Assembly (NCBI RefSeq): GCF_002532045.1
Contig: NZ_NWTG01000042.1
Location: 1-47,001, forward strand
DNA from: Bradyrhizobium sp. C9
Lineage (GTDB): Bacteria; Pseudomonadota; Alphaproteobacteria; Rhizobiales; Xanthobacteraceae
Direction of reading: 5' to 3'
Length of the DNA: 47,001 bases
The position numbers and the translations under genes are program-made. Positions 1-7,689 of this stretch are shown here, one piece after another. Numbering within the stretch: position 1 is the stretch's first letter; the number at the start of each line of letters is the position of its first letter. The notes below the pieces were generated by a model. That model did no database searches, was not told the origin of the DNA, and saw nothing but the letters and a program-made list of their open reading frames with translations.

Positions 1-54
1 ATGCTGCTCGGCGACGCCAAGAAGGTCACCGAGAACATCGTCAAGGCGATGTAG
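1..54 (+). CDS. pntB: PntB C-terminus (partial): NAD(P) transhydrogenase beta subunit
   Basis: The first 17 codons and a TAG stop encode a tail containing LLGDAKKVTENIVKAM. This matches the conserved C-terminal end of the NADP(H)-binding domain of membrane-bound proton-translocating transhydrogenase beta subunits, where a GDAK segment lies close to the C-terminus. The rest of the gene lies before the window. The call rests on a very short stretch, so the family is likely but not proven. The enzyme couples hydride transfer between NADH and NADP+ to proton movement across the inner membrane. Confidence 0.65.
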   Translation: MLLGDAKKVTENIVKAM

Positions 55-66
55 GGCAGGCGGCGG

Positions 67-237
67 ATGGCGCTGAACCGGGAGTGGCATCGAGACCATC
101 GCATGCCGCCTCGGGCCACCCGCGAGCAGCGCATCAAGTGGCATGTCGCGCATGCGGTGGCGTGCGCGTGCCGGCCGGTCCCCGACAGCATCAAGGTTGA
201 CGTCGAGAAGCAGCGGAAGCCCCGCGGCAAGACATAG
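67..237 (+). CDS. Small conserved-looking hypothetical protein, 56 aa
   Basis: An ATG ORF of 56 codons begins 12 nt after the pntB stop and ends 14 nt before the next gene, so it fits neatly in the same transcript. The protein is rich in His, Arg and Cys: it has an N-terminal LNREWHRDHRMP segment, a central TREQRIKWHVAHA stretch, a CAC pair near residues 33-35 and a basic tail. The regular HxxH and Cys spacing resembles short rhizobial proteins of unknown function. No function can be assigned. The compact arrangement and non-random composition make it more likely real than a chance ORF. Confidence 0.6.
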   Translation: MALNREWHRDHRMPPRATREQRIKWHVAHAVACACRPVPDSIKVDVEKQRKPRGKT

Positions 238-251
238 CTGCGGTACCGATC

Positions 252-1070
252 ATGGGGCTGGCACTCGCAATCCTGAAATGGCTCGTGATCGCCGCGGTCG
301 CCATCTATCTCGGCGGGCTCGCGGTGCTGTACGTCAAGCAGCGCGAATTGCTGTTTCCGATCCCGCCGGTCGGGCGGACGGCGCCCGCAGCCGCGGGCCT
401 TCCCGACGCGGAAGAGCATGTCCTCACCACGGCCGATGGCGAGAAGGTCATCGTCTGGCATGTGCCGGCGAAGCCGGGCCGGCCGGTCGTGCTGTTCTTT
501 CCCGGCAATGGCGATTTCCTGGCCGGCCGTGTGGCGCGCTTCAAGGCCATCACGGCCGACGGTACCGGGCTGGTCGCGCTGTCCTACCGGGGCTACGCCG
601 GCTCGAGCGGAGCTCCGAGCGAGCAGGGGCTGCTACAGGACGCCGCAGCCGCTTACGCCTTCACCACCGCGCGCTACCGCGCCGAGCAGATCGTGGCCTG
701 GGGATTCTCCCTCGGCACCGGCGTTGCGGTCGCGCTTGCCGCCGAACATCCGGTCGGCAGGCTGATCCTGGAGGCACCCTATACCTCGACGGCCGACGTC
801 GCCGGTGAGCACTTCTGGTTTGTGCCGATCAGCCTGCTGATGCGGGATCAATTCCATTCCAATCGACGAATCACAGGCGTCACGGCGCCGCTCCTGATCA
901 TCCATGGCACCAACGATCCGGTGATCCCGATCGGCTTCGGCGAGCGGCTGTTCGGCCTCGCCCATGAGCCCAAGCAGTTCGTGCGCCTGCCCGGCGGCGG
1001 GCACGACGATCTCGATAATTTCGGTGCGATGGATCCCGCGAGGCGGTTTATCGACGCCGCAAGAGGCTGA
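252..1070 (+). CDS. Membrane-anchored alpha/beta hydrolase (BEM46/ABHD13-like)
   Basis: A 272-residue alpha/beta hydrolase. One hydrophobic helix at residues 4-28 should anchor it in the inner membrane with the catalytic domain after it. The fold signatures are in order: an oxyanion strand FFPGNG (82-87), SYRGYAGSSG (111-120), the nucleophile elbow GFSLG with Ser153, an acid in HGTNDPVIP (Asp222) and a late GGGHDDL with His251. The complete triad predicts an active serine hydrolase. The anchor plus short cap resembles the BEM46/ABHD13/ABHD17 group, whose bacterial substrates are mostly unknown. It follows the pntB end on the same strand and may be cotranscribed. Confidence 0.88.
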   Translation: MGLALAILKWLVIAAVAIYLGGLAVLYVKQRELLFPIPPVGRTAPAAAGLPDAEEHVLTTADGEKVIVWHVPAKPGRPVVLFFPGNGDFLAGRVARFKAITADGTGLVALSYRGYAGSSGAPSEQGLLQDAAAAYAFTTARYRAEQIVAWGFSLGTGVAVALAAEHPVGRLILEAPYTSTADVAGEHFWFVPISLLMRDQFHSNRRITGVTAPLLIIHGTNDPVIPIGFGERLFGLAHEPKQFVRLPGGGHDDLDNFGAMDPARRFIDAARG

Positions 1071-1125
1071 CGGCGGCGATTGTCTGTCGCATAATCGGGG
1101 CCAATGACGTGAGGGGACCCCCACA

Positions 1126-2223
1126 ATGAGCGCACACGGACCGATGCCGCGGTCGGCCTGGCTGTATCCCGTTCTGGCGGTGCTGTTGTTTGCCGCGGTC
1201 TCCGCCACCGGCTACAGCTTCGCGCCATCGGCCGGGGGCTGGGTGTTCGCGGCCGTGCTGCTGGTGATTCTGTTCGGCACCGTGTTTGCGGCCGTCCATC
1301 ATGCCGAGATGATTGCGGAGCGGATCGGCGAGCCGTTCGGCACGCTGCTGCTGACGCTGGCGGTGACGATCATCGAGGTGGCGCTGATCTCGACCATCAT
1401 GCTGGGCGACACCCCGGCGCCGACGCTGGCGCGCGACACCGTGTTCGCGGTGGTAATGATCGTCTGCAACGGCCTGGTCGGGCTCTGCATCTTCATCGGC
1501 GGCATCCGCTACCGCGAGCAGGATTTCCAGATCACCGGCGCCAACCTTTACCTCAGCGTGCTGTTCGTGCTCGCGACCATCACGCTCGACATGCCGAATT
1601 TCACGCTCACCGCGCCGGGACCGATCTATTCCACGGCCCAGCTCGCCGTGATCAGCATCGTGACCCTGCTGCTCTATGCGGTGTTCCTCTACACCCAGAC
1701 CATCCGCCACCGCGATTACTTCGTCAGCGGCGCCAATGAGGCGGCTGCGCATGGCGAGGTGATGTCGGACCGCGAGACCGCGATCAGCGTCGCCCTGCTG
1801 CTGGTGTCGCTGCTGGCGGTGGTGCTGCTGGCGAAGAAATTTTCGCTGGTAGTCGACGTTGTCACCGTCAAGATCGGCGCGCCGCCGGCCTTTGCCGGCC
1901 TGGTGGTGGCGGCGCTGATCCTGCTGCCGGAGAGCGTTGCGGCGGTCTCGGCGGCGCGCAAGAACGACCTGCAGAAGAGCATCAACCTCGCGCTCGGCTC
2001 ATCGATCGCGACCATCGGGCTCACGGTTCCCGCGGTGGCGGTTGCCGCCTCTGTGCTCGACAAGCAGCTGGTGCTGGGGCTCAGCAATCAGCATATGCTG
2101 ATCCTGTTGCTCACCTTCATGGTCAGCATGCTCACCTTCGGAACCGGCCGCACCAACATCCTGTTCGGGCTCGTTCACATGGTGGTGTTCGCCGTGTTCG
2201 TGTTCATGGTTTTCGTGCCCTAG
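1126..2223 (+). CDS. Calcium/cation:proton antiporter (ChaA/y4hA family)
   Basis: A 365-residue integral membrane protein with about eleven hydrophobic segments, of the CaCA superfamily. The two inverted alpha repeats are visible: GEPFGTLLLTLAVTIIEVAL near residues 66-85 and LILLPESVAAVSAARKNDLQ near 264-283, each carrying the conserved acidic residue expected to bind the cation. The pair continues into SINLALGSSIATIGLTVP. These are typical of ChaA and of the rhizobial y4hA ionic transporter, which exchange Ca2+ (or Na+/K+) for protons. GAGGGG lies 11 nt before the ATG. A strong hairpin directly after the stop (2222-2260) suggests transcription ends here. Confidence 0.9.
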   Translation: MSAHGPMPRSAWLYPVLAVLLFAAVSATGYSFAPSAGGWVFAAVLLVILFGTVFAAVHHAEMIAERIGEPFGTLLLTLAVTIIEVALISTIMLGDTPAPTLARDTVFAVVMIVCNGLVGLCIFIGGIRYREQDFQITGANLYLSVLFVLATITLDMPNFTLTAPGPIYSTAQLAVISIVTLLLYAVFLYTQTIRHRDYFVSGANEAAAHGEVMSDRETAISVALLLVSLLAVVLLAKKFSLVVDVVTVKIGAPPAFAGLVVAALILLPESVAAVSAARKNDLQKSINLALGSSIATIGLTVPAVAVAASVLDKQLVLGLSNQHMLILLLTFMVSMLTFGTGRTNILFGLVHMVVFAVFVFMVFVP

Positions 2224-2260
2224 AGCCGTTACCGTCCCGATCGAATCGGGACGCGGCTCT
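2222..2260 (+). terminator. Hairpin after the antiporter gene
   Basis: Two nested stems, 2222-2228 with 2254-2260 (7 bp) and 2233-2241 with 2245-2253 (9 bp, CGA loop), are separated by a 4-nt bulge on the left side. It begins inside the stop codon. No clean U-tract follows, so it may act as an mRNA-stabilising or partial terminator element. Confidence 0.5.
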
Positions 2261-2268
2261 GGATTCCT

Positions 2269-2322
2269 GCTTTGACGCGTTTTTCTTCACGCGAACCGGT
2301 ACCGACTTCGCTTGAAAACGCT
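2269..2322. repeat. Dispersed Bradyrhizobium-type repeat, copy 1
   Basis: This segment, centred on CACGCGAACCGGTACCGACT and ending in TTGAAAACGCT, matches my memory of a short interspersed repeat found in many copies in Bradyrhizobium and Rhodopseudomonas intergenic regions. A shorter related copy is at 15935-15986. It sits just before the cupin gene, so any upstream ATG inside it should not be used as the cupin start. Confidence 0.55.
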
Positions 2323-2344
2323 TTCGTGGAGAGGTGATGTGACG

Positions 2345-2629
2345 ATGCTCAGTGCCAAATCGGATGTTCAGGTGGATACCGCGGAGGTCCGCGTGACCGA
2401 ATGGCGGCTCGCGCCGGGCAGCGCCACCGGCCACCACACCCATGAGATGGACTACGTCATCGTTCCGATCACGGCAGGCGAGATGACGATCGTGGCGCCG
2501 AACGGCGAGCGCTCGAAGGCGCAGCTGGGGGCCGGCAGGTCCTATTTCCGCAAGGCCGGGGTCCAGCACGACGTGCTTAACGAGACGGCCAGCGAGATCG
2601 TATTCCTCGAGGTCGAACTCAAGCCCTGA
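2345..2629 (+). CDS. Small cupin-domain protein, 94 aa
   Basis: A single-domain cupin. The metal-binding motif 1 is visible as GHHTHEMDYVIVP, with His residues and a Glu. The second half carries PNGERSKAQLGAGRSYF and a late His in KAGVQHDVLNE, matching cupin motif 2. A metal ion in a small beta-barrel is expected; the substrate is unknown. I chose the ATG at 2345 because GAGAGG precedes it at suitable spacing. The in-frame ATG at 2312 lies within a dispersed repeat. It is a single-gene unit between the antiporter and a membrane-anchored protein. Confidence 0.85.
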   Translation: MLSAKSDVQVDTAEVRVTEWRLAPGSATGHHTHEMDYVIVPITAGEMTIVAPNGERSKAQLGAGRSYFRKAGVQHDVLNETASEIVFLEVELKP

Positions 2630-2903
2630 CGTAGTGCAAGAGCCCTGCAGAGAACCTTACAAGGAACCCTGCGTGCGCCGAATGGCAGGTCCGAGTCCGC
2701 GAGGCTGTGGAAATTCATAACCCGTTAACGGCTGCACGATGATCTAGAAGGCGGATGCGGCCTACGCAGGGGGCGCCTCCGCTGAAACCAAAGTGACACC
2801 AAAGGTGACGTCGGAACGGGGGTTTGCCACCGATCCGTCGCAGTTGATCCCTGAATGTGCCTCAAAGTTCCAGCATGAAATAACGGGGTGGGAGTGGCAG
2901 GTC

Positions 2904-3797
2904 ATGCTGAGTTACCTGAAGAAATTCGTGATGGACATCTTACCCTCGGTGGCAGCGACCATCATCGGGGCGTACATCGTTAATCACTACATCGTGGCCA
3001 AGCCGCAAGCGCCGGATGCCGCAGCCGTGACCGCGGCCGTGGATCCCAAGGCGGATCCGAAAGCCGCCGCCAAGCCCGCCGAAAAGTCCACCGTCGTCAG
3101 CAGCCTCCCGGAAGCCGGTGTGAAGGCCAAGGGCATGTCCGAGCGCACCCTGATCGAGCGGTCGGCGTCGGAGAAGGCCACCGTCACCGAGAAGCCCGCC
3201 GATCCCAAATCGGCTGATCCCAAATCCGCCGACACCAAAGCTGATGCGCCGGCCGAGACGGCCAGCATCCCGGCCGACGCGCGCCATCATCCGGCGGCGC
3301 CGAAGGCGGTCGCGAAGGTTGCGCCCGCCGCCGCGCCGGTCGAGTCCGCCGTCACGCCGGAGGAAGCCCGCGATGCCAACGACCTTGCGCGTGCCGCCAT
3401 CGAGCGGCTGCGCAAGGAGCGCCCGCAGGAGGCTGCGCGTTCCCAGGACGCTGCGCGTTCCCAGGACGCTCGCAGCACCGATCTCGCCCGCCTGCCTGAC
3501 CAGCAGCGTCCGGCGGCAGCCCCGGCGATCCGGCCGTTGCCGCCGCCGATCATGGTGTCGAACCCGTCCACCGACAATGCCGATCAAGCCGCGCAGCCGC
3601 GTCCGCCCTACGCTGCCAATGCCCAGGATGCGAATCGGCTGACGCCGCCGGCCGACATTCCGGTCCCGGTGCTGCAGGCCCCGCTCGATCTGCGCGCCGA
3701 CGCCGCCATGCCGGCGCCGAAGAACGACCGTACGTCGGTGACCGACGACATGTTCTCCGGCATGAAGTCGATGTTCCACGCCGTTCTGCCGAAGTAA
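2904..3797 (+). CDS. Membrane-anchored Ala/Pro-rich protein of unknown function
   Basis: A 297-residue protein with one N-terminal hydrophobic helix (about residues 8-26, containing LPSVAATIIGAYIVNHYIV). A long tail follows that is rich in Ala, Pro, Lys and Asp and looks disordered. It contains short tandem duplications, DPKSADPKSADTK and EAARSQDAARSQDARS. The C-terminus has a short ordered-looking segment, TDDMFSGMKSMFHAVLPK. The start at 2904 has GGGAG about 10 nt upstream. A GTG at 2793 would add 36 residues without family character. No domain is recognised. A single anchor plus low-complexity tail suggests an envelope or cytoplasmic tether, but this is inference. Confidence 0.75.
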   Translation: MLSYLKKFVMDILPSVAATIIGAYIVNHYIVAKPQAPDAAAVTAAVDPKADPKAAAKPAEKSTVVSSLPEAGVKAKGMSERTLIERSASEKATVTEKPADPKSADPKSADTKADAPAETASIPADARHHPAAPKAVAKVAPAAAPVESAVTPEEARDANDLARAAIERLRKERPQEAARSQDAARSQDARSTDLARLPDQQRPAAAPAIRPLPPPIMVSNPSTDNADQAAQPRPPYAANAQDANRLTPPADIPVPVLQAPLDLRADAAMPAPKNDRTSVTDDMFSGMKSMFHAVLPK

Positions 3798-3806
3798 CCC
3801 GAAGCT

Positions 3807-4466
3807 CTAGCCGCCGGTGCGCGCCAGCCCGCTGCGCGCGCTGCCGTCATTCGGCCGCAGCGCGAGCGCGCGATTGTAGGACGCCGCCGCCTTGGCCTTG
3901 TCGCCGAGCCGCTCATAGGCTTGGCCGCGGGTGCTCCACGCCGCAACATTGCTGGGATCGGCCTGCACGGCCTCGTCGAGGTCGGTCGCGGCCTGCTTGG
4001 CCTTGTCGAGGGCGAGGTAGCTGGTGGCGCGGCCGATCAGCGGCTCGGCCTTCTGCGGCGACAACCCGCTCGCCGCCGTGAAATCGTCGATCGCCTGCTG
4101 ATGCTGTCCACGGCCCTGATAGATCAGGCCACGGCCGTACAGCGCCTGGATGTTGTAGGGGTCGGCGGTCAACGCCTGCTCGAACTCTGCCTGCGCCTCA
4201 TCGACCTTGCCGGAATGCGCCAGCACCTGGCCGCGCGTGGCGTGATCCTTGGCGCTGTTGATGTCCTGTGGGGTGATGGTGTCGGCAGCAGGCTTGTCGG
4301 CAGCGGCGGCCTGCTTCGGCTTGTCGTCCGAGCCCCATGATCCCAAGTCGAAGGAGCAGCCCCCGAGCGGCAGGCCGAGAACCACGGCCATGATGACGAA
4401 CTGCGCCGCACGACGGCGGTGCGCAGTGTCCGGGAGCGGGGGGCGGGACGCCGGAACGGCCATCAT
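3807..4466 (-). CDS. TPR-repeat lipoprotein, 219 aa
   Basis: An N-terminal basic stretch and hydrophobic segment (residues 17-36) end in a lipobox, LGGC, with Cys37, so the mature protein should be lipidated and exported. About four tetratricopeptide repeats follow from roughly residue 75, with typical pairs such as DPYNIQALYGRGLIYQGRG and DPSNVAAWSTRGQAYERLGD. The last repeat ends near the C-terminus. TPRs form a protein-binding superhelix. Periplasmic TPR lipoproteins often support envelope assembly (for example NlpI), but no partner is visible here. The start at 4466 has AAGAG about 10 nt upstream; longer in-frame starts would put extra residues before the signal. Confidence 0.85.
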   Translation of the reverse strand: MMAVPASRPPLPDTAHRRRAAQFVIMAVVLGLPLGGCSFDLGSWGSDDKPKQAAAADKPAADTITPQDINSAKDHATRGQVLAHSGKVDEAQAEFEQALTADPYNIQALYGRGLIYQGRGQHQQAIDDFTAASGLSPQKAEPLIGRATSYLALDKAKQAATDLDEAVQADPSNVAAWSTRGQAYERLGDKAKAAASYNRALALRPNDGSARSGLARTGG

Positions 4467-4519
4467 GCAAAATGCTCTTGCCGGTCGTTTTGCATGGGTA
4501 CCCCGGAATACGGCTGGCT

Positions 4520-4556
4520 TCAAAACAACAACGCGGGCCCGTGGCCCGCGCTGTTA
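4520..4556 (-). terminator. Intrinsic terminator of rpsU
   Basis: An 8-bp GC-rich stem (4532-4539 with 4543-4550) is extended by four more pairs after one mismatch. On the minus strand it is followed by a T-rich run. It lies 24 nt beyond the rpsU stop and before the TPR lipoprotein gene, so the two minus-strand genes probably have separate transcripts. Confidence 0.65.
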
Positions 4557-4579
4557 GACTTCCAGATCGGTAAAACGGT

Positions 4580-4876
4580 TCAGCGCGGTCCGCGACCAGC
4601 GCCTGCACCACCGGGACGGCCGCCGCGGTCGCCACCGGGACCAGCGCCGAACACCGGCTTCGGCTTCATCGGCAGCAGGCCTTCGCGCTGCAGCTTCTTG
4701 CGCGCCAGCTTGCGTGCACGGCGCACGGCTTCAGCCTTTTCGCGGGCCTTCTTCTCAGAGGGCTTTTCGTAGTGACCGCGGAGCTTCATCTCGCGGAAAA
4801 TGCCCTCGCGCTGCATCTTCTTCTTCAGCGCCTTCAGGGCTTGGTCGACATTGTTATCGCGGACGAGAACCTGCAC
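4580..4876 (-). CDS. rpsU: 30S ribosomal protein S21 (extended form)
   Basis: The N-terminal half, VQVLVRDNNVDQALKALKKK followed by MQREGIFREMK, is the conserved S21 core. The basic segment EKKAREKAEAVRRARKLARK continues the usual helix. The protein is 98 aa, longer than the roughly 70 aa of E. coli S21, because of a C-terminal Gly/Arg/Pro-rich tail typical of alphaproteobacteria. The start is a GTG with GAGGA upstream (revcomp of 4881-4885). The in-frame ATG at 4966 is too far upstream and lacks family similarity. S21 sits on the 30S platform near the anti-Shine-Dalgarno and aids initiation. Confidence 0.95.
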   Translation of the reverse strand: MQVLVRDNNVDQALKALKKKMQREGIFREMKLRGHYEKPSEKKAREKAEAVRRARKLARKKLQREGLLPMKPKPVFGAGPGGDRGGRPGGAGAGRGPR

Positions 4877-5140
4877 GCGGCATCCTCTTTTGAATTGATC
4901 GGTTCGGAATTCTGGCGAGGTAAAGGGGCGGCAAAAGGCCTGCCTCTTAACCCTAGGCGCGCGCATGTATCAGACAAACGCGCAGATGTCCACCGGTCGA
5001 GTGACTTTAGGGCCTAGTAAAGCCACGAAATGGGGCGAAAATGCCTTTGTGCGGCCCTGATTTGGGTGGTTTGGCGCCAGGATCGGGGCCGCTCCCGGCG
5101 TTTCAGATAACCCGGACATTGGAAATAGGGGAGATGCCAC

Positions 5141-5863
5141 ATGGACATGAAGAAATACGCGGCCGAACTGATCGGTACGTTCTGGCTCACATTCGCGGGC
5201 TGCGGCAGCGCGGTGATCGCGGCCGGCTTTCCGCAGGTCGGAATCGGCCTGGTCGGGGTATCATTGGCGTTCGGGCTCAGTGTGGTGACCATGGCCTATG
5301 CGATCGGCCATATCTCGGGTTGCCACCTCAACCCGGCCGTGACGGTCGGGCTCGCCGCCGGCGGGCGTTTCCCCGGCGGCCAGGTGTTGCCCTACATCAT
5401 CGCGCAGGTCGCCGGTGCGATCATCGCGGCCTGGCTGCTCTATGTGATCGCCAGCGGCGCACCCGGCTTCGATGTCACCAAGGGCTTCGCCTCCAACGGC
5501 TATGACGCGCACTCACCGGGCCACTACAGCATGGTGGTGTGCTTCATCACCGAGGTGGTGATGACCATGATGTTCCTGTTCATCATCATGGGATCGACCC
5601 ACGGCAAGGCGCCCGCCGGCTTCGCGCCGCTCGCCATCGGCCTCGCGCTGGTGATGATCCATCTCGTCAGCATTCCCGTCACCAACACCTCGGTGAATCC
5701 GGCGCGCAGCACCGGGCCGGCTCTGTTCGTCGGCGGCTGGGCGCTGGGGCAACTGTGGATGTTCTGGGTCGCGCCTCTGATCGGCGGCGCGCTCGGCGGC
5801 GTGATCTATCGCTGGCTGAGCGATGAGCCGACCGGCGTCGTCGCCGGCGTCAAGACTGCGTGA
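5141..5863 (+). CDS. aqpZ: Aquaporin Z
   Basis: A 240-residue MIP-family channel with six membrane helices and both re-entrant NPA motifs: HLNPAVT with Asn64 and SVNPARS with Asn186. The selectivity-filter residues look like the water-selective type: a Phe near 44, His174, Thr183 and Arg189. Glycerol facilitators have Gly or Phe in place of that His and an Asp after the second NPA motif. Its length is close to E. coli AqpZ (231 aa). AGGGGAG precedes the ATG at good spacing. It faces purEK across a shared bidirectional terminator. Confidence 0.95.
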   Translation: MDMKKYAAELIGTFWLTFAGCGSAVIAAGFPQVGIGLVGVSLAFGLSVVTMAYAIGHISGCHLNPAVTVGLAAGGRFPGGQVLPYIIAQVAGAIIAAWLLYVIASGAPGFDVTKGFASNGYDAHSPGHYSMVVCFITEVVMTMMFLFIIMGSTHGKAPAGFAPLAIGLALVMIHLVSIPVTNTSVNPARSTGPALFVGGWALGQLWMFWVAPLIGGALGGVIYRWLSDEPTGVVAGVKTA

Positions 5864-5877
5864 TCGGCTAGCGCGCT

Positions 5878-5906
5878 AATGGGATCGTGGTTGCCACGAT
5901 CCCATT
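5878..5906. terminator. Bidirectional terminator between aqpZ and purK
   Basis: A perfect 13-bp stem (5878-5890 with 5894-5906) with a 3-nt TTG loop. It lies between the convergent aqpZ and purK genes and ends in T-rich or A-rich sequence on either side, so it can serve both strands. Confidence 0.75.
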
Positions 5907-5948
5907 TCCGTTGATGCCGCGAAGGCGGCCGCGACCGCGGGTGTGGAA

Positions 5949-7052
5949 TTACGGCTTGCGGGCCGGCGTCACTTCGGTGACGTGGCCCATCTTGCGGCCG
6001 GGACGCGGCGTGCCCTTGCCGTACAGATGCACGGTGGCGCCGGGAACGGTGAGCCACTGCTCGTAGCTCAGGATGTCGTCGCCGATCAGGTTGGTCATGG
6101 TGACCTCGCCGTGGCGCACCGGCTTGCCGAGCGGCCAGCCGGCGATCGCACGGATGTGCTGCTCGAATTGTGAGATCGAGGCGCCGTCGAGCGTCCAGTG
6201 GCCGGAGTTATGCACGCGTGGCGCGATCTCGTTGACCAGCACTGTCGCTGCGCCGTTACCGGGCACCACGAACATCTCCACCGCGAGCACGCCGACATAA
6301 TCGAGCGCCGTGGCGATCTTTTCGGCGATCGCCCGCGCTTGCGCGGCAAGCTGCTCGGGGATTGCGGCGGGGACCCGGGAAAATTTCAAAATGTGGTCGC
6401 GGTGCTCGTTCTCGGTGACGTCGAAGCACTCGACATCGCCGGACGCCGAGCGCGCGGCGATCACCGAGATCTCGCGCTCGTACGGCACGAAGGCCTCGAG
6501 GATGGCCGACTTGGTGCCGAGGTCCTGCCAGACCTGCTCGAGGTCATCGCCGGCGCGGACGATGGCCTGGCCCTTGCCGTCATAGCCGAAGCGCCGGGTC
6601 TTGATCACGGCGGGCAGGCCGATCCGTTCGATCGCTGCGCGCAGCGTCGCGACCGAGGAGACGTCGGCATAATCGGCGGTGCCGATCCCGAGCTTGCTGA
6701 CGAAATCCTTCTCGATCAGCCGGTCCTGCGTGGTCTCGAGGATCTTGTACGCGGGCAGCACCGGCCGGCGCGCCGCGAGCACCATCGCGGTCGCGGCCGG
6801 GACATTCTCGAATTCATAGGTGACGACGTCGACGTCGTTGGCGAACAGTTCGAGCGCTTCGACGTCGGCATATTCCGCGCAGGTCGCGTGCTGCACCACG
6901 TCGAAGGCCGGCGAGTCCGGATCCGGCGAAAACACCTGGCAGCGCAGTCCGAGGCGCGCCGCGGACATTGCCAGCATCCGGCCCAATTGTCCGCCGCCGA
7001 GGATTCCAATGGTGTCGCCCGGCTTCAGCTTCACGAGGTTCGAAGCCGTCAC
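5949..7052 (-). CDS. purK: N5-carboxyaminoimidazole ribonucleotide synthase
   Basis: A 367-residue ATP-grasp enzyme. The N-terminus has the PurK signature IGILGGGQLGRMLAMSAARL, and the middle has VIKTRRFGYDGKGQ for ATP binding. The C-terminal half carries EISVIAARSASGDV and NEIAPRVHNSGHWT, both diagnostic of PurK. It converts AIR, bicarbonate and ATP to N5-CAIR in de novo purine synthesis. The start codon overlaps the purE stop by 4 nt, so translation is coupled. Its length is close to E. coli PurK (355 aa). Confidence 0.97.
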   Translation of the reverse strand: MTASNLVKLKPGDTIGILGGGQLGRMLAMSAARLGLRCQVFSPDPDSPAFDVVQHATCAEYADVEALELFANDVDVVTYEFENVPAATAMVLAARRPVLPAYKILETTQDRLIEKDFVSKLGIGTADYADVSSVATLRAAIERIGLPAVIKTRRFGYDGKGQAIVRAGDDLEQVWQDLGTKSAILEAFVPYEREISVIAARSASGDVECFDVTENEHRDHILKFSRVPAAIPEQLAAQARAIAEKIATALDYVGVLAVEMFVVPGNGAATVLVNEIAPRVHNSGHWTLDGASISQFEQHIRAIAGWPLGKPVRHGEVTMTNLIGDDILSYEQWLTVPGATVHLYGKGTPRPGRKMGHVTEVTPARKP

Positions 7053-7537
7053 GCCGTGCCCTCCGGATGGTCCTTGACCGCATCGGTCTGCTGCTGGCGC
7101 CAGGCCGCAAGACGGGCCGACAAAGCGGGATCGCTGAGCGCTAGCACGCTCGCCGCGAGCAACGCGGCATTGATCGCACCGGCCTTGCCGATCGCCAGCG
7201 TCCCGACCGGGATGCCGGCCGGCATCTGCACGATCGAGTACAGCGAATCGACGCCGGACAGCGTCTTCGACTCGACGGGAACCCCGAACACCGGAAGCTC
7301 CGTCAGCGCCGCCGTCATGCCCGGCAGATGGGCGGCGCCGCCGGCGCCGGCAATGATCACCTTGTGCCCGGCCGCCTTGGCGCTTTTGGCAAAGGCATAG
7401 AGCCGGTCGGGGGTGCGGTGTGCCGAAACGATGCGCGTTTCGCAGGCAACGCCCAGCGCGGCCAGGGTCTCGGCGGCATGGCGCATGGTCTCCCAGTCGG
7501 ACTGACTTCCCATGATGATGGCGATCGGAGCGGTCAT
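7049..7537 (-). CDS. purE: N5-carboxyaminoimidazole ribonucleotide mutase
   Basis: A 162-residue class I PurE. It has the N-terminal IIMGSQSDWETM phosphate-binding segment and SAHRTPDRLYAF with catalytic His40. The glycine-rich AGAGGAAHLPGMTAA and the SVQMP-like segment IVQMPAGIPVGT are also typical. It moves the carboxyl group of N5-CAIR to C4 to give CAIR, acting right after PurK. Pairing with purK supports the class I (mutase) assignment. The first gene of the operon, it has a recognisable promoter at 7577-7605. Confidence 0.97.
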   Translation of the reverse strand: MTAPIAIIMGSQSDWETMRHAAETLAALGVACETRIVSAHRTPDRLYAFAKSAKAAGHKVIIAGAGGAAHLPGMTAALTELPVFGVPVESKTLSGVDSLYSIVQMPAGIPVGTLAIGKAGAINAALLAASVLALSDPALSARLAAWRQQQTDAVKDHPEGTA

Positions 7538-7576
7538 CTCTTCAATTCTGTGCAGGAATCCAAAAGCATAGGCCGG

Positions 7577-7605
7577 ATTATAGGGGCGGCCCGGGCGTCA
7601 TCCAA
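7577..7605 (-). promoter_or_regulatory. Probable sigma-70 promoter of purEK
   Basis: On the minus strand there is a perfect TATAAT (7577-7582) and a TTGGAT (7600-7605) with a 17-bp spacer. The expected transcription start is about 30-35 nt before the purE ATG at 7537. The -35 is weak (TTG matches only). Confidence 0.5.
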
Positions 7606-7689
7606 GGCGTGGCAAGGGAGTTAGAATGGACTATCCTGTCTTGGTGAATCCCGGCAAGCCTTCATAAGCAGGCCTCAACAAGGATGCGC

